The notes: generated from the sequence alone by a model not told the origin. A DNA stretch of 48,853 nucleotides from an uncultured Paracoccaceae bacterium (GCA_947499635.1 CANMPD010000020.1:1-48853), one strand, 5' to 3'. Positions 1 to 9,560 are shown, counted from the stretch's first letter. Numbers and translations: made by a program.

Positions 1-70
1 CGGGCGAGGCGATTCGAACGCCCGACCCTAACCTTGGCAAGGTTATGCTCTACCCCTGAGCTACGCCCGC
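1..70 (-). tRNA. tRNA-Gly (anticodon GCC), 3' end cut by the window edge
   Basis: Read on the minus strand, the gene starts at position 70 with acceptor strand GCGGGCG, a D-arm GCTC...GAGC, an anticodon arm TAACC-TTGCCAA-GGTTA and a T-arm with GTTCGAATC. The seven-base anticodon loop puts GCC at positions 34-36, which reads Gly codons GGC/GGT. The returning acceptor strand runs off position 1, so the last acceptor base, the discriminator and any CCA are outside the window. Its promoter should lie at about 71-150; I see no further gene there. Confidence 0.95.
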
Positions 71-281
71 GCTACCAATTCGGTGTGGGCGTATCTAGGC
101 AATCACCAACAGACCTGCAAGTGGAAAATGTAGTGAATGGTAAAAAATAAGAAAATTGCGGGACAAGTGATGTGTGACACACGTTGATCCCCAACCTGAG
201 TTGATCTGGAGGTGGCGTCGTGAAGTGGTTGTGGCTTGAGTTGTACCTATGTGGCAAAAACTGCGAATGACACATCTTGAT

Positions 282-314
282 AAAACAAGCTCCGGATATT
301 CCGAAGCTTGTTTT
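282..314 (-). terminator. Rho-independent terminator of pyc
   Basis: A 10-bp perfect stem (AAAACAAGCT at 282-291 with AGCTTGTTTT at 305-314) is extended by a second 4-bp stem (293-296 with 300-303). On the minus strand it starts a few bases after the pyruvate carboxylase stop codon, and the descending arm ends in TTTT followed by A. This is a standard intrinsic terminator for the minus-strand gene. Confidence 0.85.
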
Positions 315-319
315 GTTTG

Positions 320-3300
320 TTATTCTAGTTCGATCAGCAGATCTTTTGCGTCAATTTGGCCACCTGCATTAACATGGATAGCTTTGACGACAGACGAGCG
401 CTCTGCATGGATGCCAGTTTCCATTTTCATAGCTTCAATCGTTAGCAGCATGTCGCCTTTGTTAACCTTTTGGCCAACGCTCACTGCGATGCTGGTGACG
501 ACCCCTGGCATTGGTGCGCCAATTTGATTGGGGTTGCCAGCCTCTGCCTTTGGATTGGTCTTGCTGGCGGCAGCGGATTTTCGGTTGGGCACACGGATAA
601 CTCTGGGGTGGCCGTTGAGTTCAAAGAACACTTTGACCTCTCCCGCATCATCGGTTTCTCCCACGGCTTGCAAACGAATTTCCAATGTCTTTCCTGGATC
701 GATCTCGGCCGAAATTTGTTCGCCGGGTTCCATGCCGTAAAAGAACGTGTTGGTGGGCAAGGCACGCACGGGGCCATAAATACGATGGCGGCCCATATAG
801 TCTAAGAAGACTTTGGGGTACATCAGGTATCCATTTAGATCCTCGTCATCGACGTTGAATCCGTCAAGCTCTTGGCTGAGTTCCTGGCGTGTTGCTTCCA
901 TATCGACAGGTTCAAGATGGGCGCCGGGGCGCGTGGTGCTCGGCGTCTCAGTTTTGAGAACTTTGGACACAATATTATGAGGGAAGCCCCCCGGAGGTTG
1001 ACCGAGGTTGCCGCGCATCATGTCTACGACCGAGTCGGGAAAGGCTAGCTCGGTGTCGGCGCTTTCTACATCTTGCCGAGACAGGTTTTGGCTCACCATC
1101 ATCAAGGCCATATCGCCAACAACTTTAGAGGAGGGCGTGACTTTGACAATATCACCAAACATTTGGTTGACGTCAGCATAGGTCTGGGCAACTTCGTTCC
1201 AGCGGTCTTCTAGTCCTAAGCTGCGCGCTTGGGCTTTGAGGTTGGTGAACTGGCCGCCCGGCATTTCATGCAGATAAACCTCTGATGCAGGCGCTGCCAA
1301 ACCACTTTCAAAGGCCAAGTATTGACCGCGCACTTGTTCCCAATATGTGCTGATCTCGCGGACGTTTTCGATGTCCATTCCTGTGTCGCGGTCAGTATTG
1401 CGCAGGGCCTCGATGATCGAGCCAAGGCAGGGTTGGGATGTTCCGCCAGAAAATGCATCCATTGCCGCATCAACCGCATCAACACCCGCATCTGCCGCTG
1501 CAAGAATAGTCGCGCCCGCAATGCCTGAGGTGTCGTGTGTGTGGAAATGGATCGGCAGGCCGACCTCTTCCTTGAGTGTTTTGATCAAAACCCGTGCCGA
1601 GGCAGGCTTGAGCAGACCTGCCATGTCTTTCAGGCCGAGAACATGTGCGCCTGCTGCCTCAAGTTCTTTGGCCATTCCGACATAATATTTGATATCATAT
1701 TTGGCACGATTTGGGTCGAGGATATCGCCAGTGTAACAAATAGTGCCTTCGCAGATTTTGCCACTATCTATAACAGCATCCATAGCAACACGCATGTTTT
1801 CCACCCAGTTTAAACTGTCGAAAACACGGAAAACATCGATGCCTTTGGCGGCCTCAGATACAAAGCTTTGTACGACATTGTCTGGATAGTTTGTATAACC
1901 TACACCGTTTGAGGCCCGCAGCAACATTTGCGTCATCAGATTTGGCATAGCTTCGCGTAAATCACGCAGACGTTGCCATGGGCATTCCTGCAAAAAACGA
2001 TAAGCCACGTCAAAGGTCGCGCCACCCCAACATTCAACCGAGAACAATTGGTTTAGATTTTGTGCATAAGCCGGAGCAACCTTGATCATGTCGATCGAAC
2101 GCATACGTGTCGCCAACAACGATTGGTGGCCATCTCGCATCGTGGTGTCGGTTAGCAACAATTGGCGTTGCGCTTTCATCCAATCTGCGACAGCTTGAGC
2201 GCCTTTTTGCTCCAGTAAGTTGCGTGTGCCATAGGGAACGTTTTCAAGCACCGCCTTTGGGGGGCGAGGAGGCTTTAGATCAGCGGCAGGACGTGCGCGG
2301 CCTTCGGTTTCGGGGTGACCATTGACTGTGATGTCAGCGATATATGTCAGCACTTTGGTGCCACGGTCGCGTCGTTTTTTAAAGTCGAACAGGTCGGGTG
2401 TCTGATCGATGAATGTGGTGGTGTACTCATTCGACAAGAATGTTGGGTGTTTGAGCAGGTTTTCAACAAAGGCGATGTTGGTGCTTACACCACGAACTCG
2501 AAACTCGCGCAGTGCGCGATCCATGCGCGCAATTGCATTTTCTGGCGTTGGGGCCCAGGCTGTTACTTTGGTTAATAGGCTGTCATAGTATCGGGTGATG
2601 ACACCGCCAGCATAAGCGGTGCCGCCATCCAGACGAATGCCCATCCCAGTTGCAGAACGATAGGCTGTGATGCGGCCGTAATCGGGAATAAAGTTGTTGC
2701 GTGGATCCTCAGTGGTCACACGCGTTTGAAGGGCATGGCCATTGAGGCGGATCTCGCTTTGTGACGTCTTACCTGTAGCCTCTGCGAGGGTTTTGCCTTC
2801 GGCAATCAGAATTTGGGCCTGAACAATGTCGATGCCCGTGACCTCTTCGGTAACAGTATGTTCGACCTGCACACGCGGGTTGACCTCAATAAAGTAAAAT
2901 TTTCCTGTGTTCATATCCATCAGGAACTCAACTGTGCCGGCGCATTCGTAATTCACATGGGCGCAAATTTTGCGGCCAAGATCACACAGCTCTGTCCGTT
3001 GTTCATCGGATAAATAGGGGGCAGGGGCGCGTTCAACGACTTTTTGGTTCCGTCGTTGTACTGAGCAGTCGCGTTCCCATAAATGATAAATTTCACCGTG
3101 TTTATCACCCAGAATTTGAACCTCAACGTGGCGAGCGCGGGTGATCATCTTTTCCAGATAACCTTCGCCGTTGCCAAATGCAGCTTCGGCCTCGCGGCGG
3201 CCTTCGAGGACTTTTTCTTCGAGCTCGTCTTCGCTGTGAATAGGGCGCATGCCACGCCCGCCGCCACCCCAACTGGCTTTGAGCATCAGAGGATAGCCAA

Positions 3301-3760
3301 CTTCTGCGGCTTCTGCTTTGATGGCCGCCATATCGTTGCCCAGAACTTCTGTGGCGGGAATTACAGGGACGTCTGCCTCAATCGCGACGCGCCGCGCCGA
3401 AGCTTTGTCGCCTAAGGCGCGCATCGTTTCTGCTTTGGGGCCGATAAAGGTAATGCCATTGCGGGCGCAGGCGTCTACAAAGTCGGGGTTTTCAGAAAGC
3501 AGGCCATAACCGGGGTGAATAGCATCTGCGCCACATTCTTTTGCAACCCGAATGATTTCATCAATCGACAAATAGGCTGCAACCGGTCCTAGATCTTCGC
3601 CAATGCGATAGGCTTCGTCTGATTTAAACCGATGTAGCCCTAGTTTGTCTTCTTCAGCGTAGACTGCAACCGTGCGTTTACCCATTTCATTGGCTGCGCG
3701 CATAATTCGAATGGCAATTTCGCCACGATTGGCGATCAGAATTTTATTAAACTCAGTCAT
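320..3760 (-). CDS. pyc: Pyruvate carboxylase
   Basis: 1146 residues, the normal length for a single-chain biotin-dependent pyruvate carboxylase, which makes oxaloacetate from pyruvate, bicarbonate and ATP (anaplerosis). Order of domains: biotin carboxylase at the N-terminus (starts MTEFNKILIANRGEIAIRI; glycine-rich ATP loop SWGGGGRGM near 165-175; roughly residues 1-450), carboxyltransferase of the HMG-CoA lyase-like fold (TDTTMRDGHQSL near 540; about 530-800), the conserved carboxylase region, and a C-terminal biotinyl domain with EAMKMETG. The biotin-accepting lysine is about K1112. The start is supported by an excellent GGAGGAG ribosome binding site at 3764-3770. It appears to be transcribed alone, with a strong terminator directly downstream. 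Nothing looks truncated. The family assignment is certain; the regulatory mode is not visible. Confidence 0.97.
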   Translation of the reverse strand: MTEFNKILIANRGEIAIRIMRAANEMGKRTVAVYAEEDKLGLHRFKSDEAYRIGEDLGPVAAYLSIDEIIRVAKECGADAIHPGYGLLSENPDFVDACARNGITFIGPKAETMRALGDKASARRVAIEADVPVIPATEVLGNDMAAIKAEAAEVGYPLMLKASWGGGGRGMRPIHSEDELEEKVLEGRREAEAAFGNGEGYLEKMITRARHVEVQILGDKHGEIYHLWERDCSVQRRNQKVVERAPAPYLSDEQRTELCDLGRKICAHVNYECAGTVEFLMDMNTGKFYFIEVNPRVQVEHTVTEEVTGIDIVQAQILIAEGKTLAEATGKTSQSEIRLNGHALQTRVTTEDPRNNFIPDYGRITAYRSATGMGIRLDGGTAYAGGVITRYYDSLLTKVTAWAPTPENAIARMDRALREFRVRGVSTNIAFVENLLKHPTFLSNEYTTTFIDQTPDLFDFKKRRDRGTKVLTYIADITVNGHPETEGRARPAADLKPPRPPKAVLENVPYGTRNLLEQKGAQAVADWMKAQRQLLLTDTTMRDGHQSLLATRMRSIDMIKVAPAYAQNLNQLFSVECWGGATFDVAYRFLQECPWQRLRDLREAMPNLMTQMLLRASNGVGYTNYPDNVVQSFVSEAAKGIDVFRVFDSLNWVENMRVAMDAVIDSGKICEGTICYTGDILDPNRAKYDIKYYVGMAKELEAAGAHVLGLKDMAGLLKPASARVLIKTLKEEVGLPIHFHTHDTSGIAGATILAAADAGVDAVDAAMDAFSGGTSQPCLGSIIEALRNTDRDTGMDIENVREISTYWEQVRGQYLAFESGLAAPASEVYLHEMPGGQFTNLKAQARSLGLEDRWNEVAQTYADVNQMFGDIVKVTPSSKVVGDMALMMVSQNLSRQDVESADTELAFPDSVVDMMRGNLGQPPGGFPHNIVSKVLKTETPSTTRPGAHLEPVDMEATRQELSQELDGFNVDDEDLNGYLMYPKVFLDYMGRHRIYGPVRALPTNTFFYGMEPGEQISAEIDPGKTLEIRLQAVGETDDAGEVKVFFELNGHPRVIRVPNRKSAAASKTNPKAEAGNPNQIGAPMPGVVTSIAVSVGQKVNKGDMLLTIEAMKMETGIHAERSSVVKAIHVNAGGQIDAKDLLIELE

Positions 3761-4250
3761 AGACTCCTCCGAGATCTGAGTAATTTAAGAAGCTTCGGAT
3801 CGCGATATTCATGGTCGTGCATTTCCTATATGGGAACGTTCAGCTTATTCGCGACGTTAGGCATCGCGATATAATATTGTTAACCCTCTGCTTGAGCGGA
3901 GCAAGTGAGTATTACTACGTAGCTCAAATCTGCCAGGCGCGCGCAATTAGATGCTTCAGTGATAATTTAACACGGAAAAACTTATTTACAAAAATCTTTT
4001 TGCAACTGCAGAAACTGGGTTTTCAGCTTCTGTCGCGTGATTTCGTCGAAGCACTAAAGTGTAGTATTAACCACTCTTTTGGATAATGCTGTCTTTGAGA
4101 TAAATTTCTGATAAATTTGAATCAATTCGAAAAACACCTCTAAGCCTTGGGTTGAAATAGGGGTGTTTGCCGAAATCAGACTGTCTCTCCTAGGGCCTAT
4201 TCCAAAGCCTGAAGGCGTGGCGGAAATATATTTTGTAAAGGTATCGGTCT
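3761..4250. other. 490-bp intergenic region between divergent pyc and BLUF-like gene
   Basis: AT-rich spacer that must carry the promoters of both flanking genes. No convincing coding frame: the 91-codon plus-strand frame at 3811-4086 has no ribosome binding site and no protein-like composition. The only structured element noticed is the hairpin at 4132-4168. Confidence 0.5.
4132..4168 (-). terminator. Stem-loop, possible minus-strand terminator
   Basis: A 10-bp stem (AAACACCTCT at 4132-4141 with AGGGGTGTTT at 4159-4168, one G-T pair) with a 17-base loop. On the minus strand the descending arm ends in TTT and continues TT, so it could stop minus-strand transcription coming through the BLUF-like gene from the convergent diguanylate cyclase gene. 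The short T-run makes this tentative. Confidence 0.4.
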
Positions 4251-4685
4251 ATGCATCGGTTTATCTATACCAGTACCGCTTTAATTGAATTAACTGGCCA
4301 AACAGTTGCAAAAATTGCGGATGCGTGTCGCCGTAACAATCATCGTGCGGGTTTAAGCGGAATGCTGATTATTCATCAAGGCCGGTTTTTTCATATCCTT
4401 GAGGGTGAGCGAGATCGCATTCAGGCGATATGTGTTCAAATTCAGCAGGACACACGTCATAAGGATTACGAGGTTGTACAGGTCGGTCGCATTCGTGAGC
4501 GCGCGTTTCCCGGATTTGTTTGTTATCACGAAACCCCCGACAGTTTGCTGCCGAGTGTTGCGAAATATGTTCAGCCCCTCAATGCGCTCTTGCCGATGAA
4601 TAGCCCAAATCGCGGACGAGACATTGCGGTAAGGCATTGTGTCAGAGATTTTCTATCTAGTTTTGAAGTGTTGCTAGCTGCCTGA
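4251..4685 (+). CDS. BLUF-like domain protein with substituted flavin-pocket residues
   Basis: 144 residues, about one BLUF domain plus a short tail, as in short stand-alone BLUF photosensors that bind FAD. What is seen: N-terminal FIYTSTA with Tyr6 in the position of the photoactive tyrosine, RRNN with Asn30 in the flavin-binding asparagine position, GLSGMLI, then FFHILEG and D-x-RH, all in family order. In known BLUF proteins (for example PixD/Slr1694) the FLQVLEG glutamine is essential for the light switch. Here it is His48. The usual FxxW-x-M segment also reads FPGFVC, so Trp and Met are replaced. The fold call is good, but light sensing by the normal mechanism is doubtful. The gene converges on a diguanylate cyclase only 22 bp away, and BLUF proteins often act on c-di-GMP pathways, so a functional link is plausible. 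A weak AAAGG lies upstream of the ATG. Confidence 0.8.
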   Translation: MHRFIYTSTALIELTGQTVAKIADACRRNNHRAGLSGMLIIHQGRFFHILEGERDRIQAICVQIQQDTRHKDYEVVQVGRIRERAFPGFVCYHETPDSLLPSVAKYVQPLNALLPMNSPNRGRDIAVRHCVRDFLSSFEVLLAA

Positions 4686-4707
4686 TTTATCGATGTGGGG
4701 CGGGTGT

Positions 4708-6528
4708 TTATGCGACTTTATTTCCCTGTGTGTCATCGTCATCTTCGATGTCTGAGGCGTTAAGCACTTCGATGTTCTGCGTCGCGGCATCTTCATCTAA
4801 TTGTTTCGCCGAGAGCGCGGCATTGTCACAAATATAAACTTGATTTCGGCCACGTGCTTTTGCCTCATAGAGAGCGTCGTCTGCCGAAAGCAGTAGATCC
4901 TGGGTCATTCTACCATGCACTGGATACAGCGATACGCCGATCGAAACCGTAATGCGTGGAAGTGTTTTCTCACCATAGCGGACAGCAATTGCTTCCACGT
5001 CCTGGCGAATGGCTTCGGCGCGTGTCATCGCATCTTCGTGTGAGCAACTCGGTATGATTAAGGTGAACTCTTCCCCTCCTGGGCGGCAAGCCACCTCATC
5101 GCCGTCGACATGGTGTTGTAGAGTTGTTCCTACGGAACGCAGAACCATATCGCCGGCATCGTGCCCATGGTTGTCGTTAAACTTTTTAAAGTGATCAACA
5201 TCCAGCGCGAGAATGGCGAATGTGGTATTATTCCTCTCGCTCGCGTTGATTGTTTTGCGCATGGTTTCGGTTAGGTGGCGTCTGTTGAAGAGGCCAGTCA
5301 GTGGATCGCGAACGGATTGATCTTGCAACTGATCACGCATACGTACGTTTGCAATCGCCATTGAAATTTGTTCTGAACACATCTGAGCTAGTGCACGGTT
5401 GGCGTAGAAATTGGTTACGTGATCAGGACAGGATCGCAGATGTAAAAGGCCAACGGTTTCTCCATGTGCTAAGATTGGGAAGCAAAAATAAGGCCGCTTA
5501 TCTTCAGTGTCTGTATGTTCACATACAAACTCAATATCGCTTTTACCGAATTCATATGTACGTCCTCGACGTAGTCCCCAGCACGATTCGGGATGAATAT
5601 GATCTTTGTGATGCCCACCGTTCCAGCTCACACATCCATCAACAACATCGCGCGAGTTTGAGTAGACGTATAAGCTGCCTTCAGCATTGGGTAGGATATG
5701 GGTCATAAATTTTGCAACCATTGTGAACAGCTCATCCAGAGAGCGGCTTGATTGCAACCATTCATTGAGCTCGCCTAGTAATCGAACCTCTCGGGTTAGA
5801 CGAAGTTGTTCGTCTAACATGCCTTTTTCCATGTCGGTTTTGAGTTGAAGCGCATTATATTGAGATTTGTTCGCGCGATAGATCAGCATGGATAAACCCA
5901 TTGTCGCAACAATGCCGAGTGAGCAAATTGCCGCTAACAAGTACCGGATACGGGTAATGAAACGCGCACGTGTTTCGGTGATGTCGGTGTAAAATTCAAT
6001 GGCCCCGATGACCCGTCCATCTTCTACAATAGGTCGATAAATTTCGACAACTTCATGCAGTCTTGTGTTCGCACTTCCAGAATTTAGCTGTATTCCGTCG
6101 ATTTCTGAAATTGGAACTTGTTTGGTATAGATGTAATCTTCGGCGTAATTGATCACATCTTGAAAATAAGAATTGCCGTTTGTTGTCCCAATGTCGCTTT
6201 TACGGGTCGACCACTGAACTGTTCCGTCAGGAGAAAAAAGCTTAAATCTATAGACGTTTGAGGCTTGAGGAAGAAGCGACAGATACAAAACATCACTGTA
6301 AGAAACATACCCATGATCAAATGTTGCAGCCGGATCATCTAAGTGACTCATGACACGGCGTTGCCATAATTCAGCTTGCTTGCTGATATCGGTTTTAAGC
6401 ATTCGGTCTACAATTGGTGCGGGTGCTTGAAATATAATCCAAGCGGCTGCAGCGATTGTGCCAACAACAAGACCTAAAATAGAGCCCCATTTAAGTTTGT
6501 TCCGAAATTTATTTGCCGACTTTTCCAC
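4708..6528 (-). CDS. Membrane-bound GAF-GGDEF diguanylate cyclase
   Basis: 606 residues. Start is GTG at 6528, supported by GGGAG seven bases upstream. Membrane helix about 14-34, extracytoplasmic sensor region about 35-190, second helix about 194-215, a GAF-like segment about 250-395, and a GGDEF domain beginning with DPLTGLFNRRH near 411. The catalytic motif reads GGEEF at about 482-486, so it should make c-di-GMP from GTP. The inhibitory RxxD site that normally ends five residues before this motif reads DGDE, so product inhibition through the I-site is probably absent. The C-terminal tail is acidic. It converges with the BLUF-like gene and diverges from uvrD. What the periplasmic part senses cannot be told from sequence. 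Confidence 0.92.
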   Translation of the reverse strand: MEKSANKFRNKLKWGSILGLVVGTIAAAAWIIFQAPAPIVDRMLKTDISKQAELWQRRVMSHLDDPAATFDHGYVSYSDVLYLSLLPQASNVYRFKLFSPDGTVQWSTRKSDIGTTNGNSYFQDVINYAEDYIYTKQVPISEIDGIQLNSGSANTRLHEVVEIYRPIVEDGRVIGAIEFYTDITETRARFITRIRYLLAAICSLGIVATMGLSMLIYRANKSQYNALQLKTDMEKGMLDEQLRLTREVRLLGELNEWLQSSRSLDELFTMVAKFMTHILPNAEGSLYVYSNSRDVVDGCVSWNGGHHKDHIHPESCWGLRRGRTYEFGKSDIEFVCEHTDTEDKRPYFCFPILAHGETVGLLHLRSCPDHVTNFYANRALAQMCSEQISMAIANVRMRDQLQDQSVRDPLTGLFNRRHLTETMRKTINASERNNTTFAILALDVDHFKKFNDNHGHDAGDMVLRSVGTTLQHHVDGDEVACRPGGEEFTLIIPSCSHEDAMTRAEAIRQDVEAIAVRYGEKTLPRITVSIGVSLYPVHGRMTQDLLLSADDALYEAKARGRNQVYICDNAALSAKQLDEDAATQNIEVLNASDIEDDDDTQGNKVA

Positions 6529-6718
6529 ATTAGCACTCCCATAGAGCCGCGATAAACTATCGATGGGAAGGGTGAAGTAACTCCTAATTTATAGAGCTAT
6601 AATTGTGCCAAACTATATCAATTTGAGTGGAGTTTTGTGGGGTTGTGTGGCAAGAAGTTGAGTGAACATATTGTGAACGTCCTCTTTTCGAGCGGGCTGG
6701 CATAGGGTAGGTAACGGT

Positions 6719-9181
6719 ATGAGTAGCTTTGACGAAATGGACGCCTTTGATGGCGCATCCCTCTCAGCGCGCGCAATGGCTGCGCGCCCTATGCCTTATT
6801 TGGATGGATTAAACCCCGCCCAACGTGAAGCCGTTGAAACATTAGATGGGCCCGTTTTGATGTTGGCTGGGGCCGGGACGGGGAAAACCAAGGCTTTAAC
6901 AGCCCGGATTGTACATTTACTCTCGACAGGGCGTGCACGCACCAATGAGATTTTAGCGGTCACTTTCACCAATAAGGCCGCTCGCGAAATGAAAGAGCGG
7001 GTCGGGCATATGTTAGGGCAACCTGCTGAAGGAATGCCTTGGCTGGGTACATTTCATTCGATCTGTGTAAAGTTGTTGCGCCGTCATGCAGAATTGGTAG
7101 GGCTGAAATCTAATTTCACGATCCTTGATACGGATGACCAAATACGCCTGCTCAAGCAATTAACGCAGGCGAGCGGGATTGATGACAAGCGTTGGCCTGC
7201 ACGCATGTTGGCGAATATCATTGATGATTGGAAGAACCGCGCCTTAACTCCAGCCCGTGTGCCAACGGCGGATGCTGCAGCGTATAACTATCGCGGGGTT
7301 GAATTTTATACCCAGTATCAGGCGCGTCTGAAGGAATTGAATGCAGTCGACTTCGGTGACTTACTTCTGCATATGGTCGTCATTTTCCAGGATAACCCAG
7401 ATCTCTTAGCGCAGTATCACCGGTGGTTCCGCTATGTCTTGGTAGATGAGTATCAAGATACCAACGTTGCGCAATACCTGTGGCTTCGATTGCTGGCAGG
7501 AGGGCATAAAAATATATGCTGTGTTGGCGATGATGATCAGTCCATTTATGGTTGGCGTGGGGCTGAGGTTGGTAATATTTTGCGGTTTGAAAAGGATTTT
7601 CCAGGCGCAAAAGTGATACGTCTCGAGCAGAATTATCGCTCAACGGCGCATATTTTGTCTGCAGCATCGGGTGTTATTCGTGGAAACGAAGGGCGTCTGG
7701 GCAAGGAGCTTTGGACCGATGCCAGTGGCGGTGAAAAAGTACGGCTCATTGGTCATTGGGATGGCGAGGAAGAAGCGCGCTGGATCGGAGAGGAAATCGA
7801 GGCGATGCAGCGCGGCACCCGCGGCTTGCAGCCCATCAGTCTGAATAAGATGGCGATCTTGGTCCGTGCTTCACATCAGATGCGGGCCTTTGAGGACCGG
7901 TTTTTGACGATTGGCCTGCCATATCGTGTGATCGGAGGCCCTCGTTTTTATGAACGTTTAGAAATCCGCGATGCAATGGCCTATTTTCGGCAGGTGATTT
8001 CCCCAGACGATGATCTGGCTTTTGAGCGGATCGTCAATACGCCGAAGCGGGGGCTTGGAAATAAGGCGCAACAGACTATTCAGACGTTGGCGCGTGCCAA
8101 CGGTGTCTCTTTGGTCGAGGGTGCTAAAATTGCAGTTCAAGAGGGGCTGATCAAAGGTAAAGGCGGTGCTGCTTTGCGTCGTTTGGTCGAGGATCTGGCG
8201 CGCTGGCGTCAAATGCTGCCAAAACCTGTATCCGCGCAACCTTCTGTCGATGATGATGTCATTGATGATGGTACAGCCGAAACTGCGCAGTTTGAGCTGT
8301 CAGTATCAGATGTGACACACATGGAACTTGCTGAAGCTATCTTGGACGAGAGCGGTTACACGACCATGTGGCAAAACGACAAAAATCCGGACTCTCCAGG
8401 GCGGTTGGAAAACCTCAAAGAGCTGGTTAAGGCGCTCGAGAATTTTGAGAATTTGCAAGGTTTTCTTGAACACGTGAGCCTTGTTATGGACAACGATAAG
8501 CAAGACAGCGAAGAAAAAGTGTCGATTATGACGCTGCACGCGGCTAAGGGTTTGGAGTTTCCCGCCGTCTTTCTGCCCGGGTGGGAAGATGGGTTGTTTC
8601 CATCTCAACGAAGTATGGATGAAACGGGCCTCAAGGGGCTCGAGGAAGAGCGTCGGCTTGCTTATGTGGGGATAACGCGGGCTGAAGAGATCTGTACGAT
8701 TTCATTTGCTGGCAATCGCCGTGTTTTTGGTCAATGGCAATCACAGCTCCCGTCACGCTTTATTGATGAATTGCCCGAAGAGGATGTGGAGGTTCTGACA
8801 CCGCCAGGTCTTTATGGTGGCGGCTATGGTGCCGCAGCCCCCAGTCGAGGGGGGCGGGCTTCGGACGCCCCGATACGATCCTCAATTGAAGAGCGCATGT
8901 CTGAGGCGGATGGATATAATTCTCCAGGCTGGAAACGCATGCAAGCGCGCGCAGGGCGGGTGGATTCTGGAGCCAAATCGACAAAGCGTACCGGCGGGGT
9001 TGTGATTGATGTCACCGCGACGGCAACGTTTACGGTGGGGGATCGTGTATTCCACCAGAAGTTTGGCTATGGGGAAATTATCGCCATTGAAGGTGATAAA
9101 TTAGAGGTCGATTTTGAAAAATCGGGTCTGAAAAAAGTTGTTGCCCGTTTTGTGACCGCTGACACGGATATTCCATTTTGA
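6719..9181 (+). CDS. uvrD: DNA helicase II (UvrD/PcrA type, superfamily 1A)
   Basis: 820 residues, slightly longer than E. coli UvrD (720). Motif I AGAGTGKT at about 51-58, motif II VDEYQDTN near 242, motif III GDDDQSIYGWRG near 270, motif V LHAAKGLEF near 607 and motif VI EERRLAYVGITRA near 645 are all intact, so this should be an active 3'-5' DNA unwinding ATPase of mismatch and nucleotide-excision repair. The C-terminus (about 775-815, GDRVFHQKFGYGEII) is the Tudor-like domain by which UvrD/PcrA contacts RNA polymerase. An insert near residues 500-530 is acidic and variable. The ATG is preceded by AGGT. It is transcribed divergently from the diguanylate cyclase gene over a 190-bp spacer. 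Confidence 0.95.
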   Translation: MSSFDEMDAFDGASLSARAMAARPMPYLDGLNPAQREAVETLDGPVLMLAGAGTGKTKALTARIVHLLSTGRARTNEILAVTFTNKAAREMKERVGHMLGQPAEGMPWLGTFHSICVKLLRRHAELVGLKSNFTILDTDDQIRLLKQLTQASGIDDKRWPARMLANIIDDWKNRALTPARVPTADAAAYNYRGVEFYTQYQARLKELNAVDFGDLLLHMVVIFQDNPDLLAQYHRWFRYVLVDEYQDTNVAQYLWLRLLAGGHKNICCVGDDDQSIYGWRGAEVGNILRFEKDFPGAKVIRLEQNYRSTAHILSAASGVIRGNEGRLGKELWTDASGGEKVRLIGHWDGEEEARWIGEEIEAMQRGTRGLQPISLNKMAILVRASHQMRAFEDRFLTIGLPYRVIGGPRFYERLEIRDAMAYFRQVISPDDDLAFERIVNTPKRGLGNKAQQTIQTLARANGVSLVEGAKIAVQEGLIKGKGGAALRRLVEDLARWRQMLPKPVSAQPSVDDDVIDDGTAETAQFELSVSDVTHMELAEAILDESGYTTMWQNDKNPDSPGRLENLKELVKALENFENLQGFLEHVSLVMDNDKQDSEEKVSIMTLHAAKGLEFPAVFLPGWEDGLFPSQRSMDETGLKGLEEERRLAYVGITRAEEICTISFAGNRRVFGQWQSQLPSRFIDELPEEDVEVLTPPGLYGGGYGAAAPSRGGRASDAPIRSSIEERMSEADGYNSPGWKRMQARAGRVDSGAKSTKRTGGVVIDVTATATFTVGDRVFHQKFGYGEIIAIEGDKLEVDFEKSGLKKVVARFVTADTDIPF

Positions 9182-9222
9182 AGTAATGATATATCTGGGC
9201 TGAAACGCATGTCTCGAGGTTT

Positions 9223-9244
9223 CGGATCGCTGTGTGATCCGTTT
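9223..9244 (+). terminator. Weak hairpin downstream of uvrD
   Basis: CGGATC at 9223-9228 pairs with GATCCG at 9236-9241, seven-base loop, followed by TTT. It lies 42 bases after the uvrD stop codon. The stem is short, so this is only a candidate terminator. Confidence 0.4.
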
Positions 9245-9417
9245 GATGTGCTGTGGGTCGGCCCCAAACACCGTACGCCTGTAAAACTCATAGAATGTTG
9301 CGCGGCTCTGTGAAGATAATGCTTGAGAGGTCGCAGCAACAGATACGTTACGGCAAAGGTTCTTTGTCTTGAGGTTGGGCTACCTGCAAAGGCTTTTGAT
9401 ATCTGTGGAATTAATAA

Positions 9418-9454
9418 AACGGTGGTGCCAGGGAGGAGGAGAGGCACCACCGTT
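9418..9454 (-). ncRNA. CcsR-like stem-loop 4 with terminator
   Basis: Twelve-bp stem AACGGTGGTGCC/GGCACCACCGTT (9418-9429 with 9443-9454). The loop contains CCTCCTCCC. The minus-strand 3' flank TTTTATTAATT makes this stem double as the intrinsic terminator of the array. Confidence 0.82.
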
Positions 9455-9461
9455 CTGTTCT

Positions 9462-9491
9462 GCACCGGATTAAGGGAGGAGGACCCGGTGC
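9462..9491 (-). ncRNA. CcsR-like stem-loop 3
   Basis: Seven-bp stem GCACCGG/CCGGTGC (9462-9468 with 9485-9491). The minus-strand loop contains CCTCCTCCC. Confidence 0.78.
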
Positions 9492-9520
9492 GTTCTGTCC
9501 CGGCTTATGCCGGTATAAGT

Positions 9521-9554
9521 GTGGTGACATCTGGGAGGAAGATGATGTCACCAC
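9521..9554 (-). ncRNA. CcsR-like stem-loop 2, variant loop
   Basis: Eleven-bp stem GTGGTGACATC/GATGTCACCAC (9521-9531 with 9544-9554). The loop reads CTTCCTCCC, one base different from the consensus. A separate small hairpin, CCGGC-TTAT-GCCGG (9500-9513), without the motif lies between this and stem-loop 3. Confidence 0.75.
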
Positions 9555-9560
9555 TAAGAA

